A DNA stretch of 29,201 nt from IMG/VR virus record IMGVR_UViG_3300009502_000157, positions 1 through 29,201 of that record; one strand, 5' to 3'. This DNA comes from a virus. Under the pieces are notes generated by a model. That model saw nothing but the letters and a program-made list of their open reading frames with translations, did no database searches and was not told the DNA's origin. Shown piece by piece: positions 17,951 to 27,170 of the stretch; the stretch's first letter is position 1, and every line of letters begins with the position of its first letter. A program made the position numbers and the translations under genes.

Positions 17951-17991
17951 GGTTTCACCCTTGGGTAAATGATAGCTCTCCTAGTGAAACC
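17951..17991 (-). promoter_or_regulatory. 8-bp inverted repeat abutting the start codon of the 211-aa gene
   Basis: GGTTTCAC at 17951-17958 and GTGAAACC at 17984-17991 are perfect inverted copies separated by 25 bases. In the transcript the downstream arm ends directly at the ATG (17950) and includes part of the AGGGTG ribosome-binding stretch. The upstream arm starts 4 bases after the stop codon of the 1786-aa gene. This could be an intercistronic translational control or RNA-processing structure. There is no U-tract. Confidence 0.45.
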
Positions 17992-17995
17992 CTCT

Positions 17996-20900
17996 CTAGG
18001 ACGGACCACCTAGGATAGTGATTGATGGGAGGGGTGGTGGAGGCAGAGCCAAGCCTCCATTCAGAATGATACCCGTGCCACCTACAGGGATTCCATAAGG
18101 TTGTGAAGGTGAAGTCCCACACAGAACCGAATTCAAACCTGAACCAAGGTATCCTAGAGGAGAATACATGGAATAGGTAGGGACCGTCTGTAGACTCAAC
18201 CAAACCGACCCGTTACGGGAACCCCAACCAGAAGGACTAAAAGGTGCGGGTCCATAGGAAGCATAGAATTGATCTTCTGCTATAAGTAGCCATACCTCCA
18301 CCAGAGGGACATCTACATAGGGTAGGTTGGCATCCGTCAGTACTGAACCAGGGGAAGCTCCAATCTGGATGACCCAGAATACTTCCCAGTTTGAGACAGT
18401 TCCACCCCCAAGGGTAGCTCCATAAGACGGACCTGTACCCGGACCCAGCCTACCATCCAGATACCTACCCCCACTGAGGAGCAACCCAAGAGGGCTGAAG
18501 GGCCTAGGCACCCCAGGCATGACCCGTTGCTGGAAATTCAGTCCAGAGAATCCAAGGGATAGTGGACTTGAACCCCCAATTCCAGGATCATCTGTCAAAG
18601 GGAAGATTACTCCAGTAGCCCCACCATCACTGACCTGTTGGAACTGGAGTGCTTCATACAGAGCATTGGGGTCATCCCCAAACTGACGTACCCTGTAGGG
18701 ATCGTTCAGGATATAGCTAGAGCTCCCGAAGACCGGAGAAGGTACAGGCCCTCCATCTCCCGAGACGGTAGAGGAAGTCAGGGCTCCCATCCCTTGACTC
18801 TCAGGGAAGGCTGGGGTCCCTTCGTAGAGGAGTGTCGGGGAATCCGCTACAGGCTGGGTTTGCAAGTAAGTATTGGTAATCGTCTTCCCTGGGGAGAACG
18901 TCACCGTGACGGGATAGTTCTCGGCCGGAAGAGCATCTGTCAGAGTGATGATCTGTGTTGCAGAGTCAAAGGTAAATCTATCCGAGGCTAGGTAAGTCCC
19001 ATCTACCTGAACATAGAAAACCCGACTGGCATTGATATGAGAATCCCTGAGATGAATGATATGTGTTGAGAAAGCATTGATAGAGACAACTTCAGGTGTT
19101 GTGTCTTTGAGAATCTCACCGCTGGAAATAACATTGCTACGGTTCAGTACCATGCCTTGCGGGGCAAGGTAATTTAGGGACGTGTTCGTGAAAAGACGGT
19201 ACTTGATGTCTCTCCACAACTGAAGGGTATTACCCGGATTGGCATTTCCGAAGCTTACCGTACCATAAGTATGCGAATCTCTAGGGAGATTTCGATACTC
19301 AACCGTTGCCCAACCGGCACTTGGATTGATACTTTCAGTGGCGAAGTGATCCAAGTACCAAGGAGGGAGGGGAAGGTCAGGACGCTCAAAGACAACCCCC
19401 CAGGTAGGATCAATGGACAGGCGTACCCAGCACTGGGAAGTCCAGTCCATGTTGTAGATGACGCTGGCAGGATCAGAGTTAGGTTTCCCTGTGGTATCCA
19501 ACCGTGGGATCACCCATTGGTTGATATCAAGGGGATCTCCCCCGAGCCAGATGCCGAAAGTCTTGAGGACAGTTACAGGATTCAGGTCTTCCCGAAGGAC
19601 CGCACCATGCAGTCTTACCTGGAAAGACCCTGTATCTTGGAGAGATGTAGCGAGGATACTGTTAGTATCAAATGGGACAGTAGCTCCAACGGGCATGGCA
19701 GAAAGAGCCATGATTGTAACCAAGACATCATCCACATAGAGTCCCAGGGTATCCGTTACGTTCAGGGCTTTCACCGTGTAAGTACGGGTTACCCCATCAT
19801 CCCAAGGGACTGTTGCCGTCAAAGAAGGGGGTGCCGTCAATGAAGACCTGACCACTACCCGTCCTGGATTCCCCATGAAATCCAGGTAGAGAGGGTGAGG
19901 ATTTCCAAAGCTGTCTACGGCACAGCAAACGAAAGTCAGACCGCAACGGTTGTCCGTGTCAAAGGTAGTACTCTGGGCACTGAGACGTGTCTCTACGATT
20001 TTGGAACCACCATGGGGTACAAACTTCTGGTTGACCCCCCATGACTCATCCCCAGTACGGGAAAGAATCTGGTAGGTGTCTCCCTGTACTATTCTTGGAG
20101 CTACAGGGTTGGTAGCTCCCGAAGGATCATCTCGCAACCAACCTTGTACAGCATAGGTTTCCTGTCCATCCAGGGAAGTGTAGGTACTGGAGGCCAAGTA
20201 CTTGTTGCCAGTACCACCAATGGAATAAGCCAGTGCCCCAAGTCGAGCTACACGCTTGGTATCCCCAAGAGTGAATGTAATCCCTGAACCTGAAGAACAC
20301 ATGGGAGAGGAAAGCTTGGCTTCAGACGAGACATACCACCGGCTATTGAGGTTGGGGTCAATGTGAGTGTACTCAAATCCCCGAACCTGTACGGTGTGGA
20401 CATTGATATCTCCAAAGACTACCCCTGAGTAACCATGATATGTAGTAGGGTACCAATCATTGGGGTCATCTTCAGGAGGCCCAGACAAGGATACTTGAAT
20501 AGAGTCTCCCCTGGTGATGAGTCTCTCCCGTGAAGAGAGATACCGAAGGAAAGACCAAGAAGAGATGTTGGTCTGTGTGCGGCCGAAAGACCCCCAAAAG
20601 ACTCTCCCTGTTTGTCCTAGAGGGATACCCAGGAAGGCAGGGGACACAAGGGTAGGTACACCAGACGTGACAACGAACGATCCCGAGGGCTCCCCAGAGA
20701 ACTTGACTTCCAGGTTACCTGTGCTGGTATCGGCAATGAGCCTCCAGGTAGCGTAGTTATCCCACTCAACATCGAAGTACAGGGTGATGTCCCGATTCCC
20801 GTACAGATGATAGTTTGCAGGGAACGGGGTAGTGGTAACAATCGTGAGCTTGGTACGGTCTTCAGACAAAGACCCGTAAGAGACAGTGTAGACTCCCGTC

Positions 20901-23356
20901 TGACTACCTGCCAAAACTTGGAACTTGATCCCATCTGGGAATGGGATTGGTAGGTTTGTTACCAGGACTTCAACTTGGTTAGATCCTACAATGGTCCCGC
21001 TGGCCCTGGGACCGATAGCCCAAGAAGATGCTAAAGAGGCATCTCCCGGCCTAACCAGGATTCCTACATGACGTAGAGCATTGATACGAAGTGCTCCCGT
21101 AAAGTAGGTCCGGTTGTTGTCATGGAAGCCGAAGCCAACCCCGGTAAAGACACCGGAGGGTATTGCCTGGGATACCCGGATTCTGGCTGCAACGTAAACT
21201 CTAGTCCCGATAGGGAGAGTGACTTCTTCAGACCAGTAAGCAGGCTCAGTTATGCTAGCATCATGGAGATCATACTCCGTCAACTGTACTACCGAGCCCG
21301 TAGCATCCCCAGTCAGACCCCAGCCTATCGTTGAAGGATCTTCTCCACTGTAGGATATGGATTCCTCATCCGTATCCGTCTCGGCATACGGGACAGAAAC
21401 CCATGTGGGACTGTAGTTCAGCTTCAGTGATAAAGGCCGGTTGAGGGAAGCTGTATACCCCCGTTCAAACCCCAGGAACCTGTGACCTACCCGAACAGGA
21501 TCATGCCCTACGGGCATCCCCAGGACAACACCCATCGGGAAACGGTTAGGTTCTATCGCCCCTAGGGGTGAGCCTACAGAAGGGGAAGTTACATGCCTGC
21601 CACACCGATTAGACCAACGATTCAGGGTTAGTCCAGGGGTGTTCAATCCTGCCATCCCAAAGACAGGGGCAGGGAACCAAGTGTAACTCACCGTGACGGT
21701 GTGAGCACTAGGGGCAAAGAGAGGGATCGGAGGAGTGACGGTGATTTCCCCTGTGTAGGGGTTGACCGTGTTGACTACCTGTGACACCCCATCCAGGAGA
21801 ACTGTAACATCCTGGAAGGTGGCTGGGGTCATGTCCCCCCAAGGCTTCACCAAGGGACCGAAAGCCGTCAGGAAGGTGTCTCCTGTCCCAGAGGAGCCGT
21901 AAAAGTAATTGGAAACATCTTCGTTGACAACCGAGTTTGGGGTCTTCACCCCAAGGTTATTCAAGGAGATTGTGTAGGACTGCCCAACAGCAAAAGGTGT
22001 CAGCATCCGAGGCTTGACCCGGAGGACACCATGAACCGGACGGACACCTAGACCTGGACCAATGGCTACCCCTACAGGACCCCCATCGGGTCCCAGGAGT
22101 GTTCCCAGGTAATACGTCCCTGCGTTTGGACCCGAGGCAAAGGTGAGAGTCTCCCCATCATAAAGACTCATCCAAGTCTGGGTAGGGTCTAGGATGTCCC
22201 CGTTGAGGACATAAGCTCTACCCGAGAGTCCTGTAGGACTTGTGGTGTAGGGCCGAAGAACAGGATCATTGGAGAACGGAAGTCTTAGTACTTCCTGGAT
22301 CGTGTACCTACCTGCGTTGGGTCCAGTTGTGATTGTGAGGATTGCCCCAACCCGCACCGAATCAAAGCTTAGAGAAGCATCATGGAAAAGGAACGGATCA
22401 AGGGACTCCCCTAGTGTTCCTGTAATTGCTCTCGCACTGGCCCAGTACTTCCGGTACTCATCATAATGGTAGTCTGTAAGGTTACTACTCCATGTGTCCG
22501 AGAAGATTGTACCAAGGAATTCCCGGAACAGGTTCCGGTAGGTATACAAGGTGTGGGCAGGCTTCAGTGCCTTGAGTACCAGCCTTGCATTCTTCTCCAG
22601 GACAAAGGGTAGGTCCGGGAAGTCAGAGAGAAGATCATGGGTATGCAGACCCGTGTGAAGTGCTGGGTCCAGGTAGGCATTGTCTACCCTAAAACCAGTG
22701 ACTATATGTATATGGTCAATCCCGTTGACAGTAGTGACCGTTGTACCACTACCCCCGACACTTACCTGAACCGTATGGTAGTGTGTATCTGTCTGGGGGG
22801 CCGTTCTCCGGTACTTGAAGACATTGACCTCAAAAGTGAACCTATCCAGGAGACCCCAAGCCGAGTTGGGGTCAGTGATGTAGGGTGACGTGTCAATGAC
22901 TTCGAATTCTGCATCCGTCAGAAGGTCTAGGCCCGAGACAAGAGTCTCCAGCTTGGACCCAGTGAGTAGGAGCACCACCATCTGGCGCAAGAACTCACGG
23001 TAAGTGACATCCCCATCAATGACCGGGACATCCCCCTTCGGGAATACCAAGTCACCAATGAACTGGAACAGAACTTCAGGCCGAGTGAAGTTGAAGTCTG
23101 AGTCTTCGTAGGCATCCAAGACCGAGACTTGGATCTTAGCCAACTGCTCGGCCGCTGCCTGGAACTGGGCGATATAGTAGGGCCCGTTGGTCTGTGCAAC
23201 GTAGTTAGACGGAAGTGACTGCATGAAAACGGCAAGAATCTGGTCTGCATAGTACCGGATTCTATCCGCTTCTACCTGCCCAACAGGAATGAAGGGGGCC
23301 GGGTTCTGGACATCCGAGTCCAAAACCAATCCATTCTCTTGTCTAGTCTCAGCCAT
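17996..23356 (-). CDS. Baseplate/tail protein, gpI-like N-terminus fused to lectin-type appendage domains (1786 aa)
   Basis: I chose ATG 23356 because GAGGG lies about 5 bases upstream. A TTG at 23389 would add 11 residues but has no ribosome-binding site. Residues 30-150 are helical (FMQSLPSNYVAQ...LAKIQVSVLDAYEDSDFNFTRPEVLFQFIGDLVFP), and LVLKALKPAHTLY follows near 260-272. The KPAHT motif and the position after the J protein suggest a P2 gpI-type baseplate connector; this is a tentative match. Residues 192-240 hold clustered His motifs (HYH, DHIH, HTGLHTHDL). The middle has two stretches that look like concanavalin/laminin-G folds: YFDVEWDNYATWRLIADTS with VFWGSFGR (about 862-937), and SQCWVRLSIDPTWGVVF with GTVSFGN...WRDIKYRLF (about 1302-1389). 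The last 250 residues are Gly/Pro-rich. I infer one polypeptide that both joins the baseplate and displays binding domains. Confidence 0.83.
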   Translation of the reverse strand: MAETRQENGLVLDSDVQNPAPFIPVGQVEADRIRYYADQILAVFMQSLPSNYVAQTNGPYYIAQFQAAAEQLAKIQVSVLDAYEDSDFNFTRPEVLFQFIGDLVFPKGDVPVIDGDVTYREFLRQMVVLLLTGSKLETLVSGLDLLTDAEFEVIDTSPYITDPNSAWGLLDRFTFEVNVFKYRRTAPQTDTHYHTVQVSVGGSGTTVTTVNGIDHIHIVTGFRVDNAYLDPALHTGLHTHDLLSDFPDLPFVLEKNARLVLKALKPAHTLYTYRNLFREFLGTIFSDTWSSNLTDYHYDEYRKYWASARAITGTLGESLDPFLFHDASLSFDSVRVGAILTITTGPNAGRYTIQEVLRLPFSNDPVLRPYTTSPTGLSGRAYVLNGDILDPTQTWMSLYDGETLTFASGPNAGTYYLGTLLGPDGGPVGVAIGPGLGVRPVHGVLRVKPRMLTPFAVGQSYTISLNNLGVKTPNSVVNEDVSNYFYGSSGTGDTFLTAFGPLVKPWGDMTPATFQDVTVLLDGVSQVVNTVNPYTGEITVTPPIPLFAPSAHTVTVSYTWFPAPVFGMAGLNTPGLTLNRWSNRCGRHVTSPSVGSPLGAIEPNRFPMGVVLGMPVGHDPVRVGHRFLGFERGYTASLNRPLSLKLNYSPTWVSVPYAETDTDEESISYSGEDPSTIGWGLTGDATGSVVQLTEYDLHDASITEPAYWSEEVTLPIGTRVYVAARIRVSQAIPSGVFTGVGFGFHDNNRTYFTGALRINALRHVGILVRPGDASLASSWAIGPRASGTIVGSNQVEVLVTNLPIPFPDGIKFQVLAGSQTGVYTVSYGSLSEDRTKLTIVTTTPFPANYHLYGNRDITLYFDVEWDNYATWRLIADTSTGNLEVKFSGEPSGSFVVTSGVPTLVSPAFLGIPLGQTGRVFWGSFGRTQTNISSWSFLRYLSSRERLITRGDSIQVSLSGPPEDDPNDWYPTTYHGYSGVVFGDINVHTVQVRGFEYTHIDPNLNSRWYVSSEAKLSSPMCSSGSGITFTLGDTKRVARLGALAYSIGGTGNKYLASSTYTSLDGQETYAVQGWLRDDPSGATNPVAPRIVQGDTYQILSRTGDESWGVNQKFVPHGGSKIVETRLSAQSTTFDTDNRCGLTFVCCAVDSFGNPHPLYLDFMGNPGRVVVRSSLTAPPSLTATVPWDDGVTRTYTVKALNVTDTLGLYVDDVLVTIMALSAMPVGATVPFDTNSILATSLQDTGSFQVRLHGAVLREDLNPVTVLKTFGIWLGGDPLDINQWVIPRLDTTGKPNSDPASVIYNMDWTSQCWVRLSIDPTWGVVFERPDLPLPPWYLDHFATESINPSAGWATVEYRNLPRDSHTYGTVSFGNANPGNTLQLWRDIKYRLFTNTSLNYLAPQGMVLNRSNVISSGEILKDTTPEVVSINAFSTHIIHLRDSHINASRVFYVQVDGTYLASDRFTFDSATQIITLTDALPAENYPVTVTFSPGKTITNTYLQTQPVADSPTLLYEGTPAFPESQGMGALTSSTVSGDGGPVPSPVFGSSSYILNDPYRVRQFGDDPNALYEALQFQQVSDGGATGVIFPLTDDPGIGGSSPLSLGFSGLNFQQRVMPGVPRPFSPLGLLLSGGRYLDGRLGPGTGPSYGATLGGGTVSNWEVFWVIQIGASPGSVLTDANLPYVDVPLVEVWLLIAEDQFYASYGPAPFSPSGWGSRNGSVWLSLQTVPTYSMYSPLGYLGSGLNSVLCGTSPSQPYGIPVGGTGIILNGGLALPPPPLPSITILGGPS

Positions 23357-23393
23357 GCGAGCCCTCAACCTGTGAGGGGATATAGGCAAACCG

Positions 23394-23717
23394 TCATGGC
23401 TCGAAGGAAAGATACATGATCAAGCTTGCACCTGACTTTGTGAGACAGGACGTAACCCTCACCTTGGATTGAGAAATCTCCGGGTCAATGATCAGGAGTA
23501 CACCGTAAATCATGTAGTCCTGACGTTTGATTTCCCGACAATCCAATTCCGGGATATGATCAATCTCCCTAACAAAGCTGTCAAAGACCCTCTTGCAACA
23601 GGCTACTGAGGTAACTTCAAGGTCCCTTTTGTGTGATTCATCCCAAAGAGGTCTCAAGTCCCTCACTGAAGGAGGCCAGTGCTGGATGATGAAGTGCTCA
23701 GTAGGGGTGAATTCCAT
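23394..23717 (-). CDS. Small hypothetical protein between baseplate J and gpI-like genes (107 aa)
   Basis: The gene fits exactly into the space between the J gene (14-base gap) and the 1786-aa gene (start codon 37 bases after its stop). The ATG at 23717 has a GAGGG about 11 bases upstream, a rather long spacing. The protein begins MEFTPTEHFIIQHWPPSVRDL, has a CCKRVFDSFVREID helix around residues 40-53, and ends in beta-type segments (YGVLLIIDPEI, SLIMYLSF). There is no known motif and no membrane segment or signal. Genes in this slot of myovirus baseplate operons often encode small wedge or hub components, so that is the most likely role, by position only. Confidence 0.7.
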   Translation of the reverse strand: MEFTPTEHFIIQHWPPSVRDLRPLWDESHKRDLEVTSVACCKRVFDSFVREIDHIPELDCREIKRQDYMIYGVLLIIDPEISQSKVRVTSCLTKSGASLIMYLSFEP

Positions 23718-23731
23718 GGACTACTTTACCC

Positions 23732-26700
23732 TCATCGAAGTAAAGAAGAATCTTCATCGAAGGTAAATTGGATAACACCAGGGATGAAGTATTCGGCTAC
23801 ACCAAGGCTAATGTCTTTCTCATTGGGGTCATCCGTAGTAATGTATGTTGCTGCGTAAGTAGCATTTGCGGGGGAATCCCCTACAGGGAGTGCCACCAAC
23901 ACCCGATTAGCAGAGATTTCAGCCCTACGGGTAAGAATCTCCGTTGCTGTAATGTACCCCTGAGCAATCAAAGTGGCATCATCGCTGAACCCAGGGATTG
24001 CTAGACCACCAGACCCAATGATGTATGCCTTTCCAGGATACGAAGCCAGTAGCTCTGGGTTCGATACCTGGAGAGGCATGACTACGTCATTCTTGTAGAC
24101 TGCCTTGAAATCTCCAGAAGTCCCACCACCACCGATAGTAGTAGGGGCCGAGAATTCATTGTTCAGAAGCCACACGGCATTGACATAGTTGGACCAACCA
24201 TCTACCCGCCGAATGTCTCCTATCTGATCGGTTGTAAGGTCTTCCAACATCACCAAAGACCCCGAAGACCGGGACATCTTTGTCAACGGGAGCACCACAT
24301 AGGACACTCCAATGGACCTACTGAGAATGTCAATGCAGTCCGACCTACGGAAAGAGGCACCGAGTTGAAGTGTAGCCAGGAAACTCGCCAGATCGGCTCT
24401 GATACTTGAATCTACCAAGTCCTTGTCGGTTCCTGGGACCAACACAATCGTAGATGTCAGGTCTACCCCAGAGGGGATAGCCTCCTTTACCAATACATCA
24501 GCCTGAATGTGCCGCTTCCGATTCACGGCAAGCTGAGTCATTGCTACCAGGACATTGCTCTTGTAGGAGACAGTGAAGTTCTCATTGTACTGATAACTGA
24601 CCAGTACAGTCTGTCCATCAGTAATGGCAGAGGATGAAGTACGCTTGATGCTGAGAGGGATAGTCTGTGTACCCTCTTCGATGGTGTAATCTGGAGTCCC
24701 AGAGGGGTCCCAAGGGCCCCTGTAAGTGACAATGCTTGCTAGGTCAGTGACTACTACTGAAAGGCTTTCAACCCCCAACTTGTTCAGGTACTCAGTGTAA
24801 AAACCTAGAACAGTATGTGACTCACTTGTGACAGTGATAAGGTTACCCGTTGGAATTGCTGTGCCACTGACCTGAAGATAGTCTCCTGCCCTACTAGACC
24901 TACCGTAATTCAAGGGGGAATCCGGGTGTACCAAGGAATAGAGAGAACCATCCAGGGTACCGGAAACCTCCCCTACCAGAGAAGTAACTTGGCTTACGGG
25001 TTGTGTTGGGAATACAAACTTGTCCCCGGTCCTGAGACGGTAATCCCCAAGGAGTACATCTCCGTAGGTTAGGGTCGGTTGTGCTATTGTAATGTCCAAC
25101 TGAACCGTATCATAAGAGATGAAAGTGACCCCCGTCAGATCAAACCATAGACCCGTGGTAGCATCCCTGAGCCCCATACCTAGGGCTGGGTAGTCCAGCA
25201 TACCAGCAATCGGGTTTGAAAGAGACAGACTGGAATCAACAGCCCTGAACCGATAATTCGCAGGGTCCCCTACAACCACAAACTGGACATCTCTCTTCTT
25301 CTGGTAAGTGAAGGCAAAGGTGTCACTCAAGGTAGAGGGCTGCACACCCCGAACCCAAAGATCAACCATCCCCCCGACATGCCTTCCAGTGGCAGGGTCC
25401 AAGTCCCGGAACATGAGGGGGTCACCAGCCGGAACCTCATTGACCTGGATGACTCCAGCCGACTTAGCTACGGTCTGAAGGTACCCCTGTTCAGTACCAA
25501 CATCTACTGAAGACAGCTTCCCCATCGCTGCCACAGCAAGCTGCCGGTTGGTATCTTGGTCAGTACCCCCAAAGAAATCTGCATCATTGGTGACTGAAAG
25601 CCCAGAGGGTGCCCCTGTCTTCAGTTGGTCCCTACCAATGTTTCCGGCACTACCTGGGTTGTCTGCCCGAACTGGAACTCTTACCAAGTACCTCTTTGTT
25701 ACCGGGTCATAGAAAGAAGCTGCCGTGGCATACGGAATCGAAGCCCCAACCAGCACCCTGAAAGTGACACCATTAGCAGATACAGGGGACCCAAGAGGAA
25801 TGGTCAAAGTCCTGGTAGGTGTCCTGGTGGTGTAGAAAGTAGCATCCCCTTCGGCTCGATTACCCTGCTGCCGGTACACCCCATAGTTAGAAGCAAGCTT
25901 CTCAAATGCCCTGTCAATGACTGCTTGGATGTCAGAGTCAGACGTTAGGAATAGTGCCCTTCCTAGAGCTTGCTTGTAAGGTGCCTGGGATACAGCCAGG
26001 GAAACCCCTATGTTTGTAGGGTCATCCAACTGAAGTAGGGTCTCAAAAGAAGATGCCCTGTACACAAAGTCCAGGACAAATCTGATCCTCTCGGCTTCAG
26101 ATAGGAATGGGTCAATGAAGGTATCCCTGATGACTGATCCCGGTTGGATAGCAATGTCCGTCCGGGTCCGGTAGATAGACAAGACCGTGTCTTGAAGAAT
26201 CGTCTGACGAGTAGTTATGGGGATACCAAGAGCATTCCCTCTCTGGATGTTTACAGGTGCCCCTACCACTTCAACAGAGTAAGGGCTCTCAAACTCCAGG
26301 TTCGTTGCCGGATCATAGTAGAGTGCCGTGGTGATGTAGTATAGGTAATCAGAAGGGTCGATTACCGCAAAAGAGTTGTTGGAGATGGTAGGGGGTATCG
26401 AGGAAACCCCAGCTACACGGCTATGCTGGAAACTGTAGTACTTGACAGCTTCCACAGATGAATATGAGATTCTGGCATCTATCCTGGATGTGTTATCCGG
26501 GACATCCATGAGACCATTGATATCGGGAGCCGTTGAAAGAGAAGTGCCCGCAATGTTCTCCTGTGAGACTACTGTCAAGAGACGTAGATTGGAAGTCTTT
26601 AGAGTAGGGAACTTAGCCTCAATGGTCCCAAACTCTGTAGTCACATCCTCTTGTGCAAAGGTAGTAACAGGGTACAAGTTGATCCGAGAGTATCCCGAAG

Positions 26701-27166
26701 AACCACCACCGGGAGAAATTGAGGCATAGAAGTTGTAACCAGTGACACGGGTATCACTGAGTCCAGTGAGAGTGATAGTTACAGAGTCATCTTGTCTCTC
26801 AACGGTAATCCCGGAAGGAGGGGTACCTAGGGAGTCACTAGAAGATGCTATCAGGTTGATGATTGCTCGTGCAGGATTACTGATTGCACCTACAAGATTG
26901 GTAGTCCTGATGAGGACTTCGTTGGGACCGGAGACAAGATCCAAGCCATTCGGATATGCCGAAGGGCTGGGGATGATAAAGCTAGTTGCTGTGAAGTACA
27001 CCAAATCTGGGTCTGCCGAATAGGCTTGACCCCTGATGGAAACTTCCACAACTGCCGTGTCACTTGGAAGAGTGCCTGTCAGGAACTTAGATGTTGTGGT
27101 TGTAGAGAAGATCAGGTCACTTCTCAGCACACCATCAGGACCGTAGATTTGAGTCTGGTTTGCCAT
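23732..27166 (-). CDS. Baseplate J-like protein (T4 gp6 / P2 gpJ / Mu gp47 type), 1144 aa
   Basis: This is the best-recognised gene in the window. Residues 325-380 (TDIAIQPGSVIRDTFIDPFLSEAERI) match the start of the wedge protein core. Residues 452-480 carry TLTIPLGSPVSANGVTF, followed by RADNPGSAGNIGRDQL (510-526) and VTNDADFFGGTDQDTNRQLA (535-554). These are the signature of the baseplate J family. Residues 880-960 (HIQADVLVKEAIPSGVDL to GVSYVVLP) match its C-terminal domain. In the baseplate this protein dimerises into the inner wedge ring that triggers sheath contraction. The N-terminal 300 residues are an extension that looks like one or two Ig/fibronectin-III domains (ITVERQDDSVTITLTGL...VTGYNFYAS). 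The protein is much longer than P2 gpJ. The gene starts 4 bases after the gp25-like gene and ends with TGA. Confidence 0.93.
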   Translation of the reverse strand: MANQTQIYGPDGVLRSDLIFSTTTTSKFLTGTLPSDTAVVEVSIRGQAYSADPDLVYFTATSFIIPSPSAYPNGLDLVSGPNEVLIRTTNLVGAISNPARAIINLIASSSDSLGTPPSGITVERQDDSVTITLTGLSDTRVTGYNFYASISPGGGSSGYSRINLYPVTTFAQEDVTTEFGTIEAKFPTLKTSNLRLLTVVSQENIAGTSLSTAPDINGLMDVPDNTSRIDARISYSSVEAVKYYSFQHSRVAGVSSIPPTISNNSFAVIDPSDYLYYITTALYYDPATNLEFESPYSVEVVGAPVNIQRGNALGIPITTRQTILQDTVLSIYRTRTDIAIQPGSVIRDTFIDPFLSEAERIRFVLDFVYRASSFETLLQLDDPTNIGVSLAVSQAPYKQALGRALFLTSDSDIQAVIDRAFEKLASNYGVYRQQGNRAEGDATFYTTRTPTRTLTIPLGSPVSANGVTFRVLVGASIPYATAASFYDPVTKRYLVRVPVRADNPGSAGNIGRDQLKTGAPSGLSVTNDADFFGGTDQDTNRQLAVAAMGKLSSVDVGTEQGYLQTVAKSAGVIQVNEVPAGDPLMFRDLDPATGRHVGGMVDLWVRGVQPSTLSDTFAFTYQKKRDVQFVVVGDPANYRFRAVDSSLSLSNPIAGMLDYPALGMGLRDATTGLWFDLTGVTFISYDTVQLDITIAQPTLTYGDVLLGDYRLRTGDKFVFPTQPVSQVTSLVGEVSGTLDGSLYSLVHPDSPLNYGRSSRAGDYLQVSGTAIPTGNLITVTSESHTVLGFYTEYLNKLGVESLSVVVTDLASIVTYRGPWDPSGTPDYTIEEGTQTIPLSIKRTSSSAITDGQTVLVSYQYNENFTVSYKSNVLVAMTQLAVNRKRHIQADVLVKEAIPSGVDLTSTIVLVPGTDKDLVDSSIRADLASFLATLQLGASFRRSDCIDILSRSIGVSYVVLPLTKMSRSSGSLVMLEDLTTDQIGDIRRVDGWSNYVNAVWLLNNEFSAPTTIGGGGTSGDFKAVYKNDVVMPLQVSNPELLASYPGKAYIIGSGGLAIPGFSDDATLIAQGYITATEILTRRAEISANRVLVALPVGDSPANATYAATYITTDDPNEKDISLGVAEYFIPGVIQFTFDEDSSLLR

Positions 27167-27170
27167 AGCT

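Noticed and set aside
17981-17998. Recoded TAG codons fusing the 1786-aa and 211-aa genes
   Set aside because: The two genes share a frame with two TAG codons between them. TAG also ends the 1120-aa, 359-aa and endonuclease genes cleanly, with new starts close by, so no reassignment is indicated.
19271-19843. 190-codon open frame on the plus strand
   Set aside because: It is antisense to the 1786-aa gene, and its translation is low in pattern and rich in Arg, Gly and Pro. It is a shadow frame.
23357-23389. TTG start adding 11 residues to the 1786-aa protein
   Set aside because: No ribosome-binding site precedes the TTG, whereas the ATG at 23356 has GAGGG at good spacing.
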